Source: Cristatella mucedo (taxonomy: Eukaryota; Bryozoa; Phylactolaemata; Cristatellidae). Taken from it: a DNA stretch of 64,000 nt. This document shows positions 21,640-33,860 of the stretch, one piece after another (within the stretch, counting starts at the first letter, position 1; each line of letters opens with the position of its first letter). A program made the position numbers and the translations under genes. The notes under the pieces were generated by a model, which did not search any database, had not been told where the DNA came from, and worked only from the letters and a program-made list of their open reading frames with translations. Location of the stretch: assembly GCA_009760855.2 (NCBI GenBank), contig WPIO01000024.1:4362501-4426500 (forward strand), in the 5' to 3' direction.

Positions 21640-23470
21640 GATGTTATGACATGCATCGGTAGTGATTTCCATGCTTTGTGATAGTACTTAATACTAAAGG
21701 CATCGTCTCTAAGAGTTTTGAATTTCGTACGAGGCATAAGTTAGCGAGTGGATTCGACACTGCTGGTGAAGCGATTCTTAGCCTGGTGGGGAGTAGATCT
21801 GATAGAAATGATTGAGCCAAATAATTAATGGCCATAAACATAGATGAAAGAATGTCTAATTCATTGCCTTACTTGCTTGAATCCACTGCAGGTCAGGGAG
21901 AAGTGGTGTTATGTGGCAAGTGCAAAGCTCACAACAGAAAAAACCTAGGAACGTTTGCCCAGCCAGGTACACCAGCAATCAGTGATTTACTGAAGCTGGG
22001 AGGGGAGCTCATAAATGCCAGGGCTAGTTTGGATGTGCCATCCTTGTCTAAAAAAGCCCAAATTTAGCAATTGCATGTAGATAAAAGTAAGTAGACTTGA
22101 CTCTGGAGCGGATGTGACTGTCTAATGTAAGATCACTTTAAAACCTGACTCAGATTTTGGGCTGATTCAACTGGAGATAAGCTGGCAGAGCCGACTTTGA
22201 GTTTAAGACATTCCCATTTCTGAATCACACTTCGTTTACCCAATGCCCGTAGTTGCTTTTATCGTCATTCCCTTTAAGAAATTTTGCTGCCATCCATGTG
22301 CAGATGCCTTCAATGCTTGCACCAAGGGAGTTAGGAGAATTTGATATACTCGAGGGATGGGAGGCCATGAAGCAACGATAAAAACAAATGGCATATCCAT
22401 AAAAGTGAAAGCCTAGATCGTACATGGCAATCACATCAGCAAGAGATAGAGTATCAACCATGAAAAAAGTGAACCAAACAAGGAGCCCTGAGGTACCCCT
22501 TATTTCAGAGATTCTGCAGATGATCTTTTCCATTACATATATACACTGGAATTTCCCACAGAGATAGAGCCTAAGCATTGCAACGCAGTGTCATGACTTC
22601 CCAGGTGAGGTTAGAGGGTCTCGAGAAGAACTTGGCGATCGATAGTGGCAAAAGCTGTCGAAAGATCGACAGATACAAGCAGAGATACTCTACCCATGTC
22701 TCCATTCCTATTTATTTTATTGTATACCCAAAGCGATGCTGAATATGTGGACTTACTAGCTTGAAAACTAGACTGGAACTGACTAGCAAAGTTTCAATAT
22801 AAGAGTTAAGCTAGTCTGTCACGACTTGTTCTATTGCAATTTACAGGAATGGTTAAAGGAAGACTGAATGGTCGTCCGGCAAGTTCTCTTCGTCTACGGT
22901 AGCTTTCCTGAATAGTGTCCTGACTGCAGCCTTTTGAGAAGTGCCGGTAGACCACCTGAGGCTAAATACATATTAATTTTGTTAGTTATGCTTGGTAACA
23001 GTCCAGCATGACAGCTAGTCCTTCGGACAAGTTGTCTTTTTTTAATATGATCTGAACTTAAATGTGAGGTCATTAGTTGGGAGGGAGTAACCTCCTGGAA
23101 AGTATGTATGTAATATATAATTCATTTATACAGCGCCCCAAGAGAACCTAATCTCTATTCAGGCGCTTCACATATGCCTCGGTGCTCGATCCCGTGACTT
23201 CAGTCAGACCTTGGTCGGGGCGAGCACATTAACTGCTGGACCAAACCAGCTGGCCAAAGTAGACGTTGAGGTGCTATAAGTAATTGTGGGACAGCTTGGA
23301 TGGGGATGCCGTCCACGGGGGAGCATATCAGCTAGTATCGTGTTGTAGCAATCAAACAATAATGACAGGTCAGAAGGGGGACTGAGCAGCAGAATCGAGA
23401 CAGATATTTTCACATGGACAGCATCGATGTTATTGATCTTGAGGTTTCGCGATTCGCATTCATTTTACAG
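21640..23470 (-). mobile_element. Degenerate CR1/L2-type LINE, minus strand, with a nested SINE
   Basis: On the minus strand, 21640-21990 corresponds to the RT C-terminal region (match to 31558-31980 and 39048-39800), 22590-22980 to the RT core, and 23255-23470 to the linker between endonuclease and RT seen at 36050-36170. Frames are broken throughout. A tRNA-headed SINE interrupts it at about 23110-23254. Confidence 0.6.
23110..23254 (-). mobile_element. SINE family A: tRNA-like head and LINE-derived tail
   Basis: On the minus strand it reads from a tRNA-like head ('ggtccagcagttaatgtgctcg' with a B-box-like 'gggatcgagcacc' region) into 'gaagcgcctgaatagagatt' and 'gttctcttggggcgctg'. The tail matches the 3' hairpin of the window's LINE family. 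A second copy is at 48998-49130. Confidence 0.7.
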
Positions 23471-26400
23471 GAGGAGGAGGAAGGTACACATTTTAGACTA
23501 AATGAGATGTGCATGTGGTCGGATAAGAAGCATTCTCTCAGAATTGATTATTACAATGTGCATTTGTGTGGGTAAATTTGGTCTTGTGTGTGACTTTGAA
23601 GTTTGTAGGCCTTGCACATGAGCTACAAAAGACAATGGGTCGGCCAATGCATGAAAATCAGTGCGGAAAGCGTCACATAGGTTTACAAAGTGAACGTCGA
23701 AATAGCCATAACACGGAATTACTAATTGCTTCCACACAGAACGTCATCAGTTTTTTTTTAATTTTAGAACCCTTATCATCTGTAATTAGTAGCTGAATGA
23801 ATTCAACAATAAATATATTAGCTATGCAATCTTAAGCTTCACAAATAGCTAAAACAATATACTATGGGAATATAGGTTCCAAGCTAAAACCAATTTCGTC
23901 TTTTAAAATGGCTTGTTAGCAGCCATAGTTCGGCAGGATGGCAATACAATAGACCTATCACAATGCTACCAGAGATCCTAAATAACTGTTTTCATGGCAA
24001 GGTTACTATTTCTGAAATAATAACTTGAGTAAGTCGGCCAGTAGTAGGAGTTATCCCCCAAAATGGTAGCCAATAGGGGAGTTGTCCCTCCAAAAGCACA
24101 TTCAAAAAATATTGTAGGAAGACCAGTAAACTGAATGACATGAAAATTGGCACGAAGAACACTGGTAGCCCGAGCTATCGTTTGATGTGGTAGAGCTGTT
24201 GTTTTTACCTTCTGGTGACTTTTAAAAATCCAAGGTCACGTATAGCACTGCTGGTAAAAGGCTGCTGCAAAATTTCCCGATTAAATAAAACTCATTGTAG
24301 AAATATGGAAAACCGTTAAAAAAATGCACGACACTCAACTTGACACTCACGGCCCACACATTTTTTTTTAATTGACATCTTAAACTGTTGACTGTCATCA
24401 CGAACACAGCCCATGGACACTTTGTCACAGGCACATTATATGCATACACACCCATCATGCGTAGATGCACAGGGTAGAGTGTCAAGACAGGTGAGCTCCA
24501 CCTATATTCCAAGTTTCACACAGATCAGCCCATTATCAACCAAGTTGTATAATTTACCAGGTACCGTGTACAACTGTGAGTTAAAGGATGACAAAGGCTT
24601 AGCACGACAAAAACAGCCAGTTTTGACCAAAAGAAGTCTATCTACAGAGGTCCAATATGCATACGAGAATGCTGGAATGATAATGTTACTACAATCAATC
24701 ATACATTACATAGTTTTAAGGGTATCGGATCATCATTTTAGGAGATATGACATAAATGACAGCAATCATCGGACTGTCGTTTGCAGATAAACTTGAGAAC
24801 TCCAAGGTATAACCAAGAGGCAGTACTAGGAAACGCTATAACACAATAACAATTCAATAAATAGATAAAAATGGATCTTAGGAATAGGTCAACCTAACAA
24901 GATCCTTATACAGCCTAAGCAGATCATATCCACAATAGGTGTCATACCTCAGGCCAGAAATCCAGGGTACAGCCAGTCGGCTCACCAGTATTCGCCAATA
25001 CAAATATCTAACTATTAACGACATAAATGAGAACTTGAAATCAACTAAATTTCCTTTAATAGAAATGAATCAACATTTTCAGACTGGCTTCCAATAAACG
25101 ACGGGCTAATTCCATCAGTCACCACACTGACCGGCCTCCAAACAAAGGACCACTCATGGCCGTCGCCTCGTGCATTATGGCTGCTACATGAACTGGATCA
25201 ACTGTCCCAGGATTCATGCGGTGCCGTGATAGTGGACTCCTTAGTTATGGCGGCCCCTGCAGCAGTAAATTCTCAATTCATTATCCTTAATGTTCGTCTA
25301 CTGGCCGAACGACAGTCACTTCCGGTTTGTGATCTGATGTAAACATACCAATGTAAGCAGGTTTCTGCCAAGTAAATAAGGAGTGGGCCTTAGATTGCCG
25401 TTTACCATCGGTTGCTATGGGCGGGGCTGGTAAGCAGAGGTGGAACTAGACACCTTGCCGATAGGGGGTTTACTCTTTTATCATCTTGTTGTACTACCAA
25501 TCCAACATGTGATCTCGAGGGGCGTGTCATTTCCGGAAAAGTTGTATTTTTTATCATTTTCCAGTTATTTTTGGACGGTCCGTTTAGGGCTGAATAGCTT
25601 ATATTCGCAGAGTTCACCAGAAAAACTGAGTTCCGGCTCAGTTATTTTTCAAACAAAATTATTTTGTTGAGCTTGATGTACTACTTCCGGTTTAAATAGG
25701 TCTTACATAATAATTGTATTGAACATGTTCCAATCATCTGACAACCACCAAAATTTGAGCTTGCATTTTACAGAGATAAATACAATGTGCATTACTTTTG
25801 TACTACAAAATTAGTTTCACAATGAACTTGCTAACCACAGAAAACATGATTCATGCTTTCTTGTGCAAATGAACCGATGTAACGATATTTAAGTGATGAA
25901 TACAAAATTAGTAGTCAATAATCTGGCTGAAAAAACTGTAGCCCGTTCTGGTGAATTTTAGTTCATCAATTTTAACAACCGATTAGTTTTAAGTCCCCTA
26001 ACCATTCGGCCATGAGTCATTTGCAGAATATTTACATTGCAGAAAATCGATATACATATTAAATTGCAGAACATACATTAACAAATTTGCAGAAGCTCGT
26101 CGAACTGTATTTTCATCTCTATTATGGGCTATGGAAAAATAATCAAATTGTGATAGCAATCTTGATAAGTAAAAGTAGAACTTAGCCCTGGTTATATTAC
26201 AACCCCAGAAGTCCTAGGAGAACTTAAATAGGCAGTGCCATTGTTTTGCTTACTTTCTCCGTATCTGTGCAGATTTTTATAGGCTTGACTAAAATGTAAA
26301 GCTTATTTAGAGTGAACGCCTAATAATTATATTCCAGAAATAATAATAAATGAAATACACAGAAAATTGTGATATTGTCTGATATTGCATGTACAATTGT

Positions 26401-26630
26401 AGATTTACTATGTATTTTTAGAGGTTGTGGCAGTGCTAATACTTGATTAAATATGTCACACAATTAGCAGACTTCACATTTCAAAATCCGATACAAATTG
26501 ACAGTCATTTTTAGCCAGATAGACTCACTAGCACCACATATTTTAAATCAAAGTTTCAAGCCCATATTAAAATCGAAGATCTTAAATTAGTTTGACACCC
26601 GATGCAGAGTTTTGAAATGCGTATTTTCAG
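23471..26630. other. Intron sequence of the cysteine-rich gene, no gene recognised
   Basis: AT-rich DNA with minor GC-richer islands at 25090-25300 and 25380-25700; the second has 'ttccgg' recurring several times. Open frames at 24413-24790 and 25402-25670 have no recognisable domain and overlap frames on the other strand, so I do not call them genes. The acceptor for the last exon is at 26629-26630. Confidence 0.4.
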
Positions 26631-27473
26631 GAGTTCAGCGCAACAATGCAGACCACTACGAATACGATCAACAGCACTTCAACCATTCAACCCAATAGTG
26701 CAATAAGTGTTACGAATGAGCGTAATTCTACAGTTATTGAAATGCCACAGGTGACAACGAGGATGAATGACACAACATCTTCGAATCTAGATGTTATTGG
26801 AACCGAAAATACAAAGCCACAGTCTACCACTAATGTGGTTGAACTGGTGACTCTTGCAGTGAACGAAAGCATGCACTTTAACTCTGTTAGTAGTGGAACT
26901 AATCTGCCAAGTTCTACCTCAACCACACCGGTAAAACTTTCTTGGAATGAAACTACGCAGCCAATTTACTTCACTGCTATAACAGTACAGCCACCATTTT
27001 CAGAAAACATAAGTACGCAGGTAAAAACTGCAACTAGCGAAAATATACAGGTGAGTATTTCAGTTTATGGTACGACGCAACTAAGCAAAGCCAATAACGA
27101 AATGACTCTGCCAACTTCTACCCCAACGACACAGCACATCCTTGCTACTGCTGGAATGACACCTTCAAACTATCTCACTAATGGAACTTTACAGGCGACT
27201 ATGTCTGTAAACACAACTACACAGACGAGCTCATCCAACAATGGAGCAACACTTGCGAATCTTCCAGTCAGCACAGCCAGACAGCTGAACATATCTGGTA
27301 ACGAAACGAACCAGCCAAATTATACGCCAACCACACAACGTAACGTGGTTGTTACTGAAACGAGACAGCCTAACGCTGCGAAGTCACCAATACCAAACCT
27401 GCTGCTGCTGCCACAGTCACTCGTGACCTGGACTGTTGCATTGATGCTTGTACTTCCGGTCTTTGATTGCTAA
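26631..27473 (+). CDS. Terminal exon of ADAM-like gene: mucin-like stalk and GPI-anchor-type tail
   Basis: It begins after acceptor 'gcgtattttcag' in phase 0, matching the end of exon 20941, and runs as EFSATMQTTTNTINSTST to a TAA at 27471-27473 (280 codons). Composition is dominated by Thr, Ser, Asn, Pro and Gln, with many N-x-S/T sequons and loose reiterations around 'NETTQP/NGTLQ/TPTTQ', typical of heavily O-glycosylated stalks. The C-terminus is a small-residue stretch (NAAKSP) followed by a hydrophobic segment, SLVTWTVALMLVLPVFDC, with no basic cytoplasmic tail. That is the classic layout of a GPI-attachment signal; a very short transmembrane anchor is the alternative. The product would be a cell-surface protein with Cys-rich repeats held away from the membrane. 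Confidence 0.75.
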   Translation, partial: EFSATMQTTTNTINSTSTIQPNSAISVTNERNSTVIEMPQVTTRMNDTTSSNLDVIGTENTKPQSTTNVVELVTLAVNESMHFNSVSSGTNLPSSTSTTPVKLSWNETTQPIYFTAITVQPPFSENISTQVKTATSENIQVSISVYGTTQLSKANNEMTLPTSTPTTQHILATAGMTPSNYLTNGTLQATMSVNTTTQTSSSNNGATLANLPVSTARQLNISGNETNQPNYTPTTQRNVVVTETRQPNAAKSPIPNLLLLPQSLVTWTVALMLVLPVFDC

Positions 27474-28745
27474 CTTGTGCACCATTTATTCCGATTTCGA
27501 AGTTAGTGCTACTTTTCCTGTATGTAAACCCTGATGTGAGCTCAGCTGTATCAATATGGAACATTCTCCTGAATTTCGCTGACGATTAAAATCTCGCTGA
27601 ATGTGCGTATATTCGCTATTGTTGTTGGGCGGAAGTGCAGCCCGAGCACTCTTTAAAACCATTTAATTTGTATATCCTTCGAATGAATCTATTCCCTTTT
27701 CCACTTAAGCATACCTGTTTGATATGATGAAAATTGCTGTGCGAGTAATCTACCAAGGACAAGCGGCTGCATTAACCTTTAGCACTTTCTGAGTGATAGA
27801 AAAACAAGTACTTCCTCATTCACCCCTACTAATACTGCTGGTGTTAGCGATCACAAAAGCTGAAAGGTGAGTTAATGCTAAAACAAAAACAGTATAGTCA
27901 TTTCAACTTGTATATTAACCTTGCAAAAGTGACAAATACAGTCCTCTTAAAAGTTATTTCATGAATATTGCTCGTAATTGGAATATGCTGAAAATTTTCT
28001 GTTTGAAGCAATATAATCGTGAGTGTAAGAAGTTGAGCAATAATAAATTTTCGTATTGAAACAAAGATTGTTACTACCACACTAAATAGTTCTAGCATAT
28101 ACATGTCTCACTGAGGGAAATAAATTTGTATTCCGTATAGCCAATTAGGAATGTAAAGTGAACTTTCGTAATTTTTATGTATGCATGACTATGACGAAAT
28201 GCACTTAGATGCATTAAATTTAAGTTTGAAGGACCCTCTTGTTTAACAATCGAACAGAAGAATCCATTACGATCATTAAAACATGTAACTGCATACAGTC
28301 ATTTCGCAAACGAAATTTAAAGCTTTTACATAGTCAGGTAAAATGACCAATATAAAATATGAATTACAACAAATTTTATAATATTGGAACTTTGAAATTA
28401 ATCGAAAAGTGCTGCAACTAAGCCTATCTAAATACATCAGGCACAAATGTGCGAACTATTTTCTGTGGTATTCAGTTGGTATATTTGTTGCAACACTTCA
28501 AAATCATTAAATGAATTCATATCAAAAGTAATTGCGAGGTATAATGATTAAATTTCAATTTAATTAATTAATTAATAATTGCATTAAATTTAAGTATCAA
28601 TATCAATATCGATGATTGATTTTGCTTTTTACTTTTTTACATTACTTTTAAGATTTCACTTTATTTTGCTTTTTCTGTTGGAATGTCATTGTTGGTACTG
28701 AGCTAAATAAAATATAAGAACGCATGTAAATTGAAAATAAAAGCA
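27474..28745. other. 3' flank of the mucin-like exon, AT-rich intergenic DNA
   Basis: Probably the 3' UTR and intergenic sequence. I found no well-placed AATAAA within the first 500 nt; 'attaaa' occurs at about 27585. No coding signal or RNA gene seen. Confidence 0.4.
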
Positions 28746-28748
28746 TAA

Positions 28749-28787
<39 letters not shown>

Positions 28788-28794
28788 CATATGT

Positions 28795-28834
<40 letters not shown>

Positions 28835-28882
28835 GTAACATATATATATATGTAACACACATATATATATATATATATATCT
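28746..28882. repeat. (AT)n microsatellite
   Basis: An AT dinucleotide tract interrupted by 'gtaacatat' units. It borders the left arm of the inverted LINE repeat, and the right arm at 36213 also ends in (AT)n. Confidence 0.85.
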
Positions 28883-30640
28883 AACGTTATTTGATATAAA
28901 ATAAGCACATCCGGTCGCTCCTCTAAAACCTCATGTGAATCGCAAAATCTCAAGACACTGGAAATCAATGCTGTCCGTGCGAAGATATCTGTTTTGCCTC
29001 TGCTGATCAGTTCGCCTTCAGACCTGTCATCGTTAGTATATTGCTTCGCCTTGACAGTAGGCGATGTGCTTGGCAAGTTTGCACCTCTGCCTACGTACAC
29101 TGTGTGCCCTCCCCTGGGGATCAATAGTTTAACAAGGACTGCAAACTAGCTAGCACTACTAAGCTTCACCTTGGAAAAGCATACTCAAGTTAAGTTAATG
29201 TCCGTCAAAAGGCAAAGGAAGACAACTTTAGACCGTACCAATCGATTATAGCAAAGGCAAAGTCTAGCTTCTACAAAAACATAGTTGAGTCACTTACACA
29301 CAATAGAAAAATGCTGACGTCGATGATCAACCATCGCCTCAACGGCTTCCAGGTTAGCTCCTTAACTAGTGATCCCAGAGATCCTCTAACTAATTGCTTC
29401 AATAGCTTCTTTATCAAAATATAGACAAGATCAGAGAGTCTGTCACCACGATGGCAGCATGCCAGAAATGATGTCTGAATTTCTCACACCACTTTAATTT
29501 CTACATTTCAGGAGGTCACTAATCACGTCATCTTGAATTAAAAATCCCAATCAAAAATGACAGCTCATTCTTTTGACCCTATCCTTAGCGTTCTGCTCCT
29601 GAAATGCATTCAACTGCTGCTGCCATGCATAACTGACATAATACATACGTAATTAGGTTCAGGTCACGTCCCAGCACCTCTCAAAAGGCTGTAGCCAGGC
29701 TACTACTCTCGGAAACAGCACTAGACCAAGACAACTAAAGCAACTTCAACATCAACAACAGCCTCCCTTTTATCCTTGCTATAAATAACACTGGATAAAG
29801 TCCTCCTTAACTAGCAGCACACATATATTTAAACTCATAGCAACCTCTAATATGGTTTTAGAGCTGGTTACTCAATATTTTAAGCATCGCTTCTGGTATA
29901 CAACGGCATACTCAGGAATTCAGACTTAGGTAGAGTATCTTTGCTTGGTTTGAATGATCTTTCGGCAGCTTTTGATAATATCGATCATCACATCTTATTT
30001 GGGAACCTCATATATCGCCGGAGGAATTACTCTCACTCCATTGCAATGGTCCAAGTCATATCTCATTGTGTGACTATAGAGTATTGATGTTGATGGACAA
30101 GCATAAACCGAACAGCCCTCTGACATATGGTGTGTCTCACAGGCAGCATTCACAGAGTAAGCACTAATATGGACACGAAATTCAAATTACAGAGACCCAC
30201 TAGATGCTGTAATCAGCAGGTGTGTTCTTAGCTTCATTCTAAATGTCGTCTTGTCAGGGGACGCTGGTACGAGCTTCGGAAGTTAGTTTCGGATTTGAAA
30301 TTATGCAAACTACGGTCTTGATTTCGATTGGTTCTGACAATCCTACGAGGAATATCTAAGCGATTGGATTCTGAACAGCAGGTGGAGCGATTCTCGGCAT
30401 CATTGATGATTAGTGCTCATAGGTCGGCAGGAATGAGAATGAGGGGAACTAAAAGTAGGAAACAGCACTTTGAAGTAAACAGGCTGCTTGATTGGGATCA
30501 AGTAAAGTGTGATGTGGTTACTATCAATACAAACAAGTTCAGCTGCACAGTTCTGCACCGACTCTAAGATCCGCATTGCACGTGCCCTTGTACCAGGAAG
30601 CCATGCTTTTTAAGACGTCAGTGTGGAGGGTTCCATGTAA
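28883..30640 (+). mobile_element. Left arm of 1.75-kb inverted repeat: rearranged CR1/L2-type LINE
   Basis: 28.9-30.09 kb carries LINE sequence in sense. The endonuclease-RT linker (INAVRAKISVLPLLIS and KSSFYKNIVESL) is followed by RT core (LNDLSAAFDNIDHHILF at about 29950). From about 30090 to 30640 the LINE 3' end follows in antisense. The same junction and both segments recur, reverse-complemented, at 34430-36213. Frames contain stops, so the copy is inactive. Confidence 0.7.
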
Positions 30641-30769
30641 TATGTCCATTTAGTAACGTTTGTGTGCAATGTGCACATATATGTAGCAGACTCACACAGG
30701 CTAGCCCAAAGACTCACACACAAACGATCCCACACATGCACACACACACTCCCCAATACACCCCCACGC

Positions 30770-30848
30770 AGACACACACACACACACACACAAACAAACA
30801 CGCACACACTAACGCACACACACAAACACACACACATACATCCATTCA

Positions 30849-30927
<79 letters not shown>

Positions 30928-30985
30928 ACACACAAACACACACACACACACACACACATACACACACACACAGATACACACCAAA
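30770..30985. repeat. (CA)n microsatellite, about 215 bp
   Basis: Long runs of CA with occasional 'aaac' and 'atac' variants. Open frames here (His/Thr or Cys/Val repeats) are artefacts of the dinucleotide. Confidence 0.95.
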
Positions 30986-31019
30986 CCTACACCAACACAC
31001 TCACATACCTAATCAGTAA

Positions 31020-31180
31020 ATAAATAAATATATATATATATATTTATTTATTTATTTAAATATAGAAATATACATCTTAATGTATCGAATCAAACACTCA
31101 CATACCTACTCAGTAAATAAATAAATATATATATATATATACATGTAAATATAGAAATATATATCTTAATGTATTGAATC
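31020..31180. repeat. Tandem pair of AT-rich units
   Basis: The phrase 'ctcacatacctaatcagtaa' with (ATA)n and 'tatagaaatatacatcttaa' occurs twice, at about 31000-31090 and 31097-31180: a roughly 95-bp direct duplication containing (AT)n. Confidence 0.7.
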
Positions 31181-31274
31181 AAAATGTTATTATGGAGCTG
31201 AAGTAAGCCAAAACTAAGAACCATTATATGAATTTAAACGAATTATTGCTACTGCAAAAAATAAAGGTTAATAA

Positions 31275-32050
31275 TAATAATAGTAATGCACTCGATAAAG
31301 CGCCCTCTGATAACTTAATCTCTATCTAGGCGAATTACATTAGCTGCAAAGGAAAATGCAATTGAATGGTGAGTAATGTCATGCTTGATAAACAAAAAAC
31401 TTGATAAGGGGTGACATGCACATGGTAAGCATGCAAATGCGGTTAGTGGCAGCATGCACACTATCAACATGCATAAGCAAATGAAGGACGAGTCACCGGG
31501 ACCCACTTAATGCTGTCCAAAATAGACGTTTTCAAGCGCTTTATAAATGAAGTCAAGTCAGGGGATGTTCTGACGCAAGTCAGGAGGGAGTTCCAGGATT
31601 TGGAGCATGCTAACGAAATGCACGGTCTCGAAAGGATTTAAGGTTTGTACGAGGTATTTGTAAACTGTTGGATTCCGAAAAGCAGGTGGTACGCTGCTTG
31701 GTCTGGTGTGGGAGTAGATCTGAGAGATAAGCTGGAGCCAAAGAATGAAGTGACCTAAAAGTAAGTGACAAAACCTAACCTTGAAGTCAATCTGTTGCTT
31801 GACTGGAAGCCAGTGGAAGTCGGCGAGAAGTGGTGTAATGTGGTAACTGAGACGCTCACGACAGACAAGCCAAGCTGCAGAGTTTTGCACCAGCTGCAAT
31901 CGCCTGATTGCACATGCTGGTAGGCCAGTGAGCAGTGAGTCGCAGAAGTCAAGACAGGATGTCACGAATGCATGGACCAACTTGGACGTGGTCTCATTAT
32001 CTAAACAAGCCTGAATCTTAGCAATTTTGTTAAGCTGAAAGTAGGCAGAT
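31275..32050 (-). mobile_element. CR1/L2-type LINE 3' end, minus strand
   Basis: Minus-strand frame 31980-31558 reads AFVTSCLDFCDSLLTGLPAC, then RRLQLVQNSAAWLVCRE and LLADFHWLPVKQQIDFKVRF, the standard C-terminal module of CR1/L2-clade reverse transcriptases. A shift follows in the 'SLTYRSL' region. The 3' UTR ends in the family hairpin (31297-31336) and an (ATT)n tail at 31269-31290. Confidence 0.8.
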
Positions 32051-32705
32051 TCGACTGCAAATAGCTTGCTAGACCATTTCTGATAGTTCTATGAGTCACC
32101 CTAAGGTTATCTAACATCATTATCTGTGATAAATGCATAAATCAGTCAGAATGTCCGGATATTTTGTTTACTCTTAGATCTACATTGACCTAGCTTCCAT
32201 AAAATACTTTTGAATCACAGCTAGACAAGCCTAAAATGCTGCAGCATGAAATAAACAATATCCTTATCAGCTCCTTGGTTATATCCATTGCTAGCGATTA
32301 ATGCTGGGTTGTTTTCTAGCATCTTTATAGCAAGATAGACAGGATAAAAGAGTCCTTCACAAAGGTTGCAGTATTCCCTCTTGACTGCGAGCCCTCAATT
32401 ACATTATTACATCGACACATTCCTCAATTACACCATTAAATTCCACCAGGACCAATTCCAAGTCTCCCTACTTTCAGTAGGATAACGTTGGATAAACTCT
32501 GGCAGGCTTGATTTGTGCTTATGTGTGCTGACCCTGTGCATGTCACCACTAACCATGTTATTTATTCAGGTTATTTGTTTATCAAGCATAATATTACTTA
32601 CCATTTAATTGCATTTCCCTCTGCAGCAAATGCAAAGCGACTAGAAAGAGATTGAGTTCTCCAAGGGTGCTTTATCAAGTGCATTATTATTAGTATAATT
32701 ATTAA
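32051..32705 (+). mobile_element. CR1/L2-type LINE 3' fragment, plus strand
   Basis: The last 200 nt match the 3' UTR of the copy at 39000-40065 ('gctgaccctgtgcatgtcac', 'aaagagattgagttct') and end in an ATT-rich tail near 32690-32705. The upstream part is too diverged to define a boundary. Confidence 0.6.
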
Positions 32706-32967
32706 GTGTTCATTCTAGCCTCCAGTTAGCCCCGGCGTATTATTTAGATTTCAGTAAATCTCTTCAAGTTCATCGACTGCCATCCCGACTCTGCTACGTT
32801 TCCCACTTTCTGTTTATTCCTTGAAGTGAAGTATGTTGGCAACGTAATGCCTTCAAAAGCCACCTATTTTTTCTAGGCTTAGAAAGGACTCTCCTGCATA
32901 AAACCCAGCCTCTGTATGTTGAGGAGTTACATACTGAGATATATTAGACTACGTTGCATTCCCGCAG

Positions 32968-33166
32968 GTTATCATATCTAACCGAACGAATCCTTCAGAT
33001 GGTGCAAAATCAGAAGCTCGATTTGGCCCAGCGAGCGCTGAGCAACCACCCAATAACCGGCACTATCTCCTCAGTGCTGCGACTTTACCTCGCTTATGAA
33101 ATCTTTTCGCTGGCCATGCTAATCGTTCTTTGTGTGCTTATGTGTGCTAATGCCTGCTGCTACTAA
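32968..33166 (+). CDS. Possible terminal exon encoding a C-terminal membrane segment
   Basis: After a plausible acceptor ('gcattcccgcag') a 65-codon frame runs LSYLTERILQMVQNQKLDLA to a TAA at 33164-33166. Residues about 22-40 are amphipathic or polar (ALSNHPITGTISSVLRLYLA). The C-terminus is one hydrophobic helix, IFSLAMLIVLCVLMCAN, ending ACCY, which could carry palmitoylated cysteines. GC content is clearly higher than its flanks. I do not recognise the family. It could be the last exon of a small single-pass membrane protein, or a chance frame. Confidence 0.4.
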
Positions 33167-33299
33167 CCGTTCGCCGGCCCTGAGCTTATTGCTTCTAACA
33201 TTGTTGTGCTTGATTACAGTGCGAATATTGCCACTGATAACTTGGCAATGTTTTCTTAACAGAATATTTAATGTTAGTTCATACATATTCATTTTCTGA

Positions 33300-33860
33300 G
33301 TGCTAGTGGCAAATTAATTTTTATTATTAAATTTACCGGCCTCCGGAAATCAAGGTCTTACACTACCTCGACGTCTACATTCAAGGTAGGTACAACTGCT
33401 CTTACGATGAAAGATATTTCCCATTCAAATAAGACTACAAGTGCTCTAAATCTAATTCCCTAGTTTTCTGTTTCAGACGATGCTGAAATCTGCCGCTGCA
33501 ATCATTAACTAACATATTAAATATATAGTTAGCTTCTGGTGAAGTTCCTCGACCTTTCAAGAGGATTTTTTAGGCCACTACTTAAGAGTGCACCAAGAGA
33601 CGAAAAAAACTCGAGCAAATGACATCTAATTTTGCTCTTCCATTTAAATCATACACAGTGGAACTAGTTTTGGTAGACAACCTGAACTCCGTTATTGACA
33701 CCTTAATTCCAGGATTTACATTCAATACCTGAACTATAATTAAATTGTCAAATGAGTCAACATTGTTAAGGATGTATACTGACCTTTCCCATCTCTCTGC
33801 TTGATCTACTGATAGTGTATGGTAATACTTACCATAACGTCCATCTTGAGTACCTCAAAT
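33300..33860. other. Unassigned stretch between candidate exon and LINE
   Basis: It contains short frames such as PEIKVLHYLDVYIQ followed by a GTAGGT donor-like site at about 33385, but no acceptable acceptor. Possibly old LINE sequence. Confidence 0.3.

Noticed and set aside
28825-29124. 99-aa frame starting MIPRGGHTVYVG, repeated at 35967-36437
   Set aside because: It is the antisense of the LINE endonuclease-RT linker; the duplicate simply reflects the inverted repeat.
30662-31023. Open frames of His/Thr or Cys/Val repeats over the CA and GT tracts (also 43165-44435)
   Set aside because: These are translations of dinucleotide microsatellites, open in several frames on both strands.
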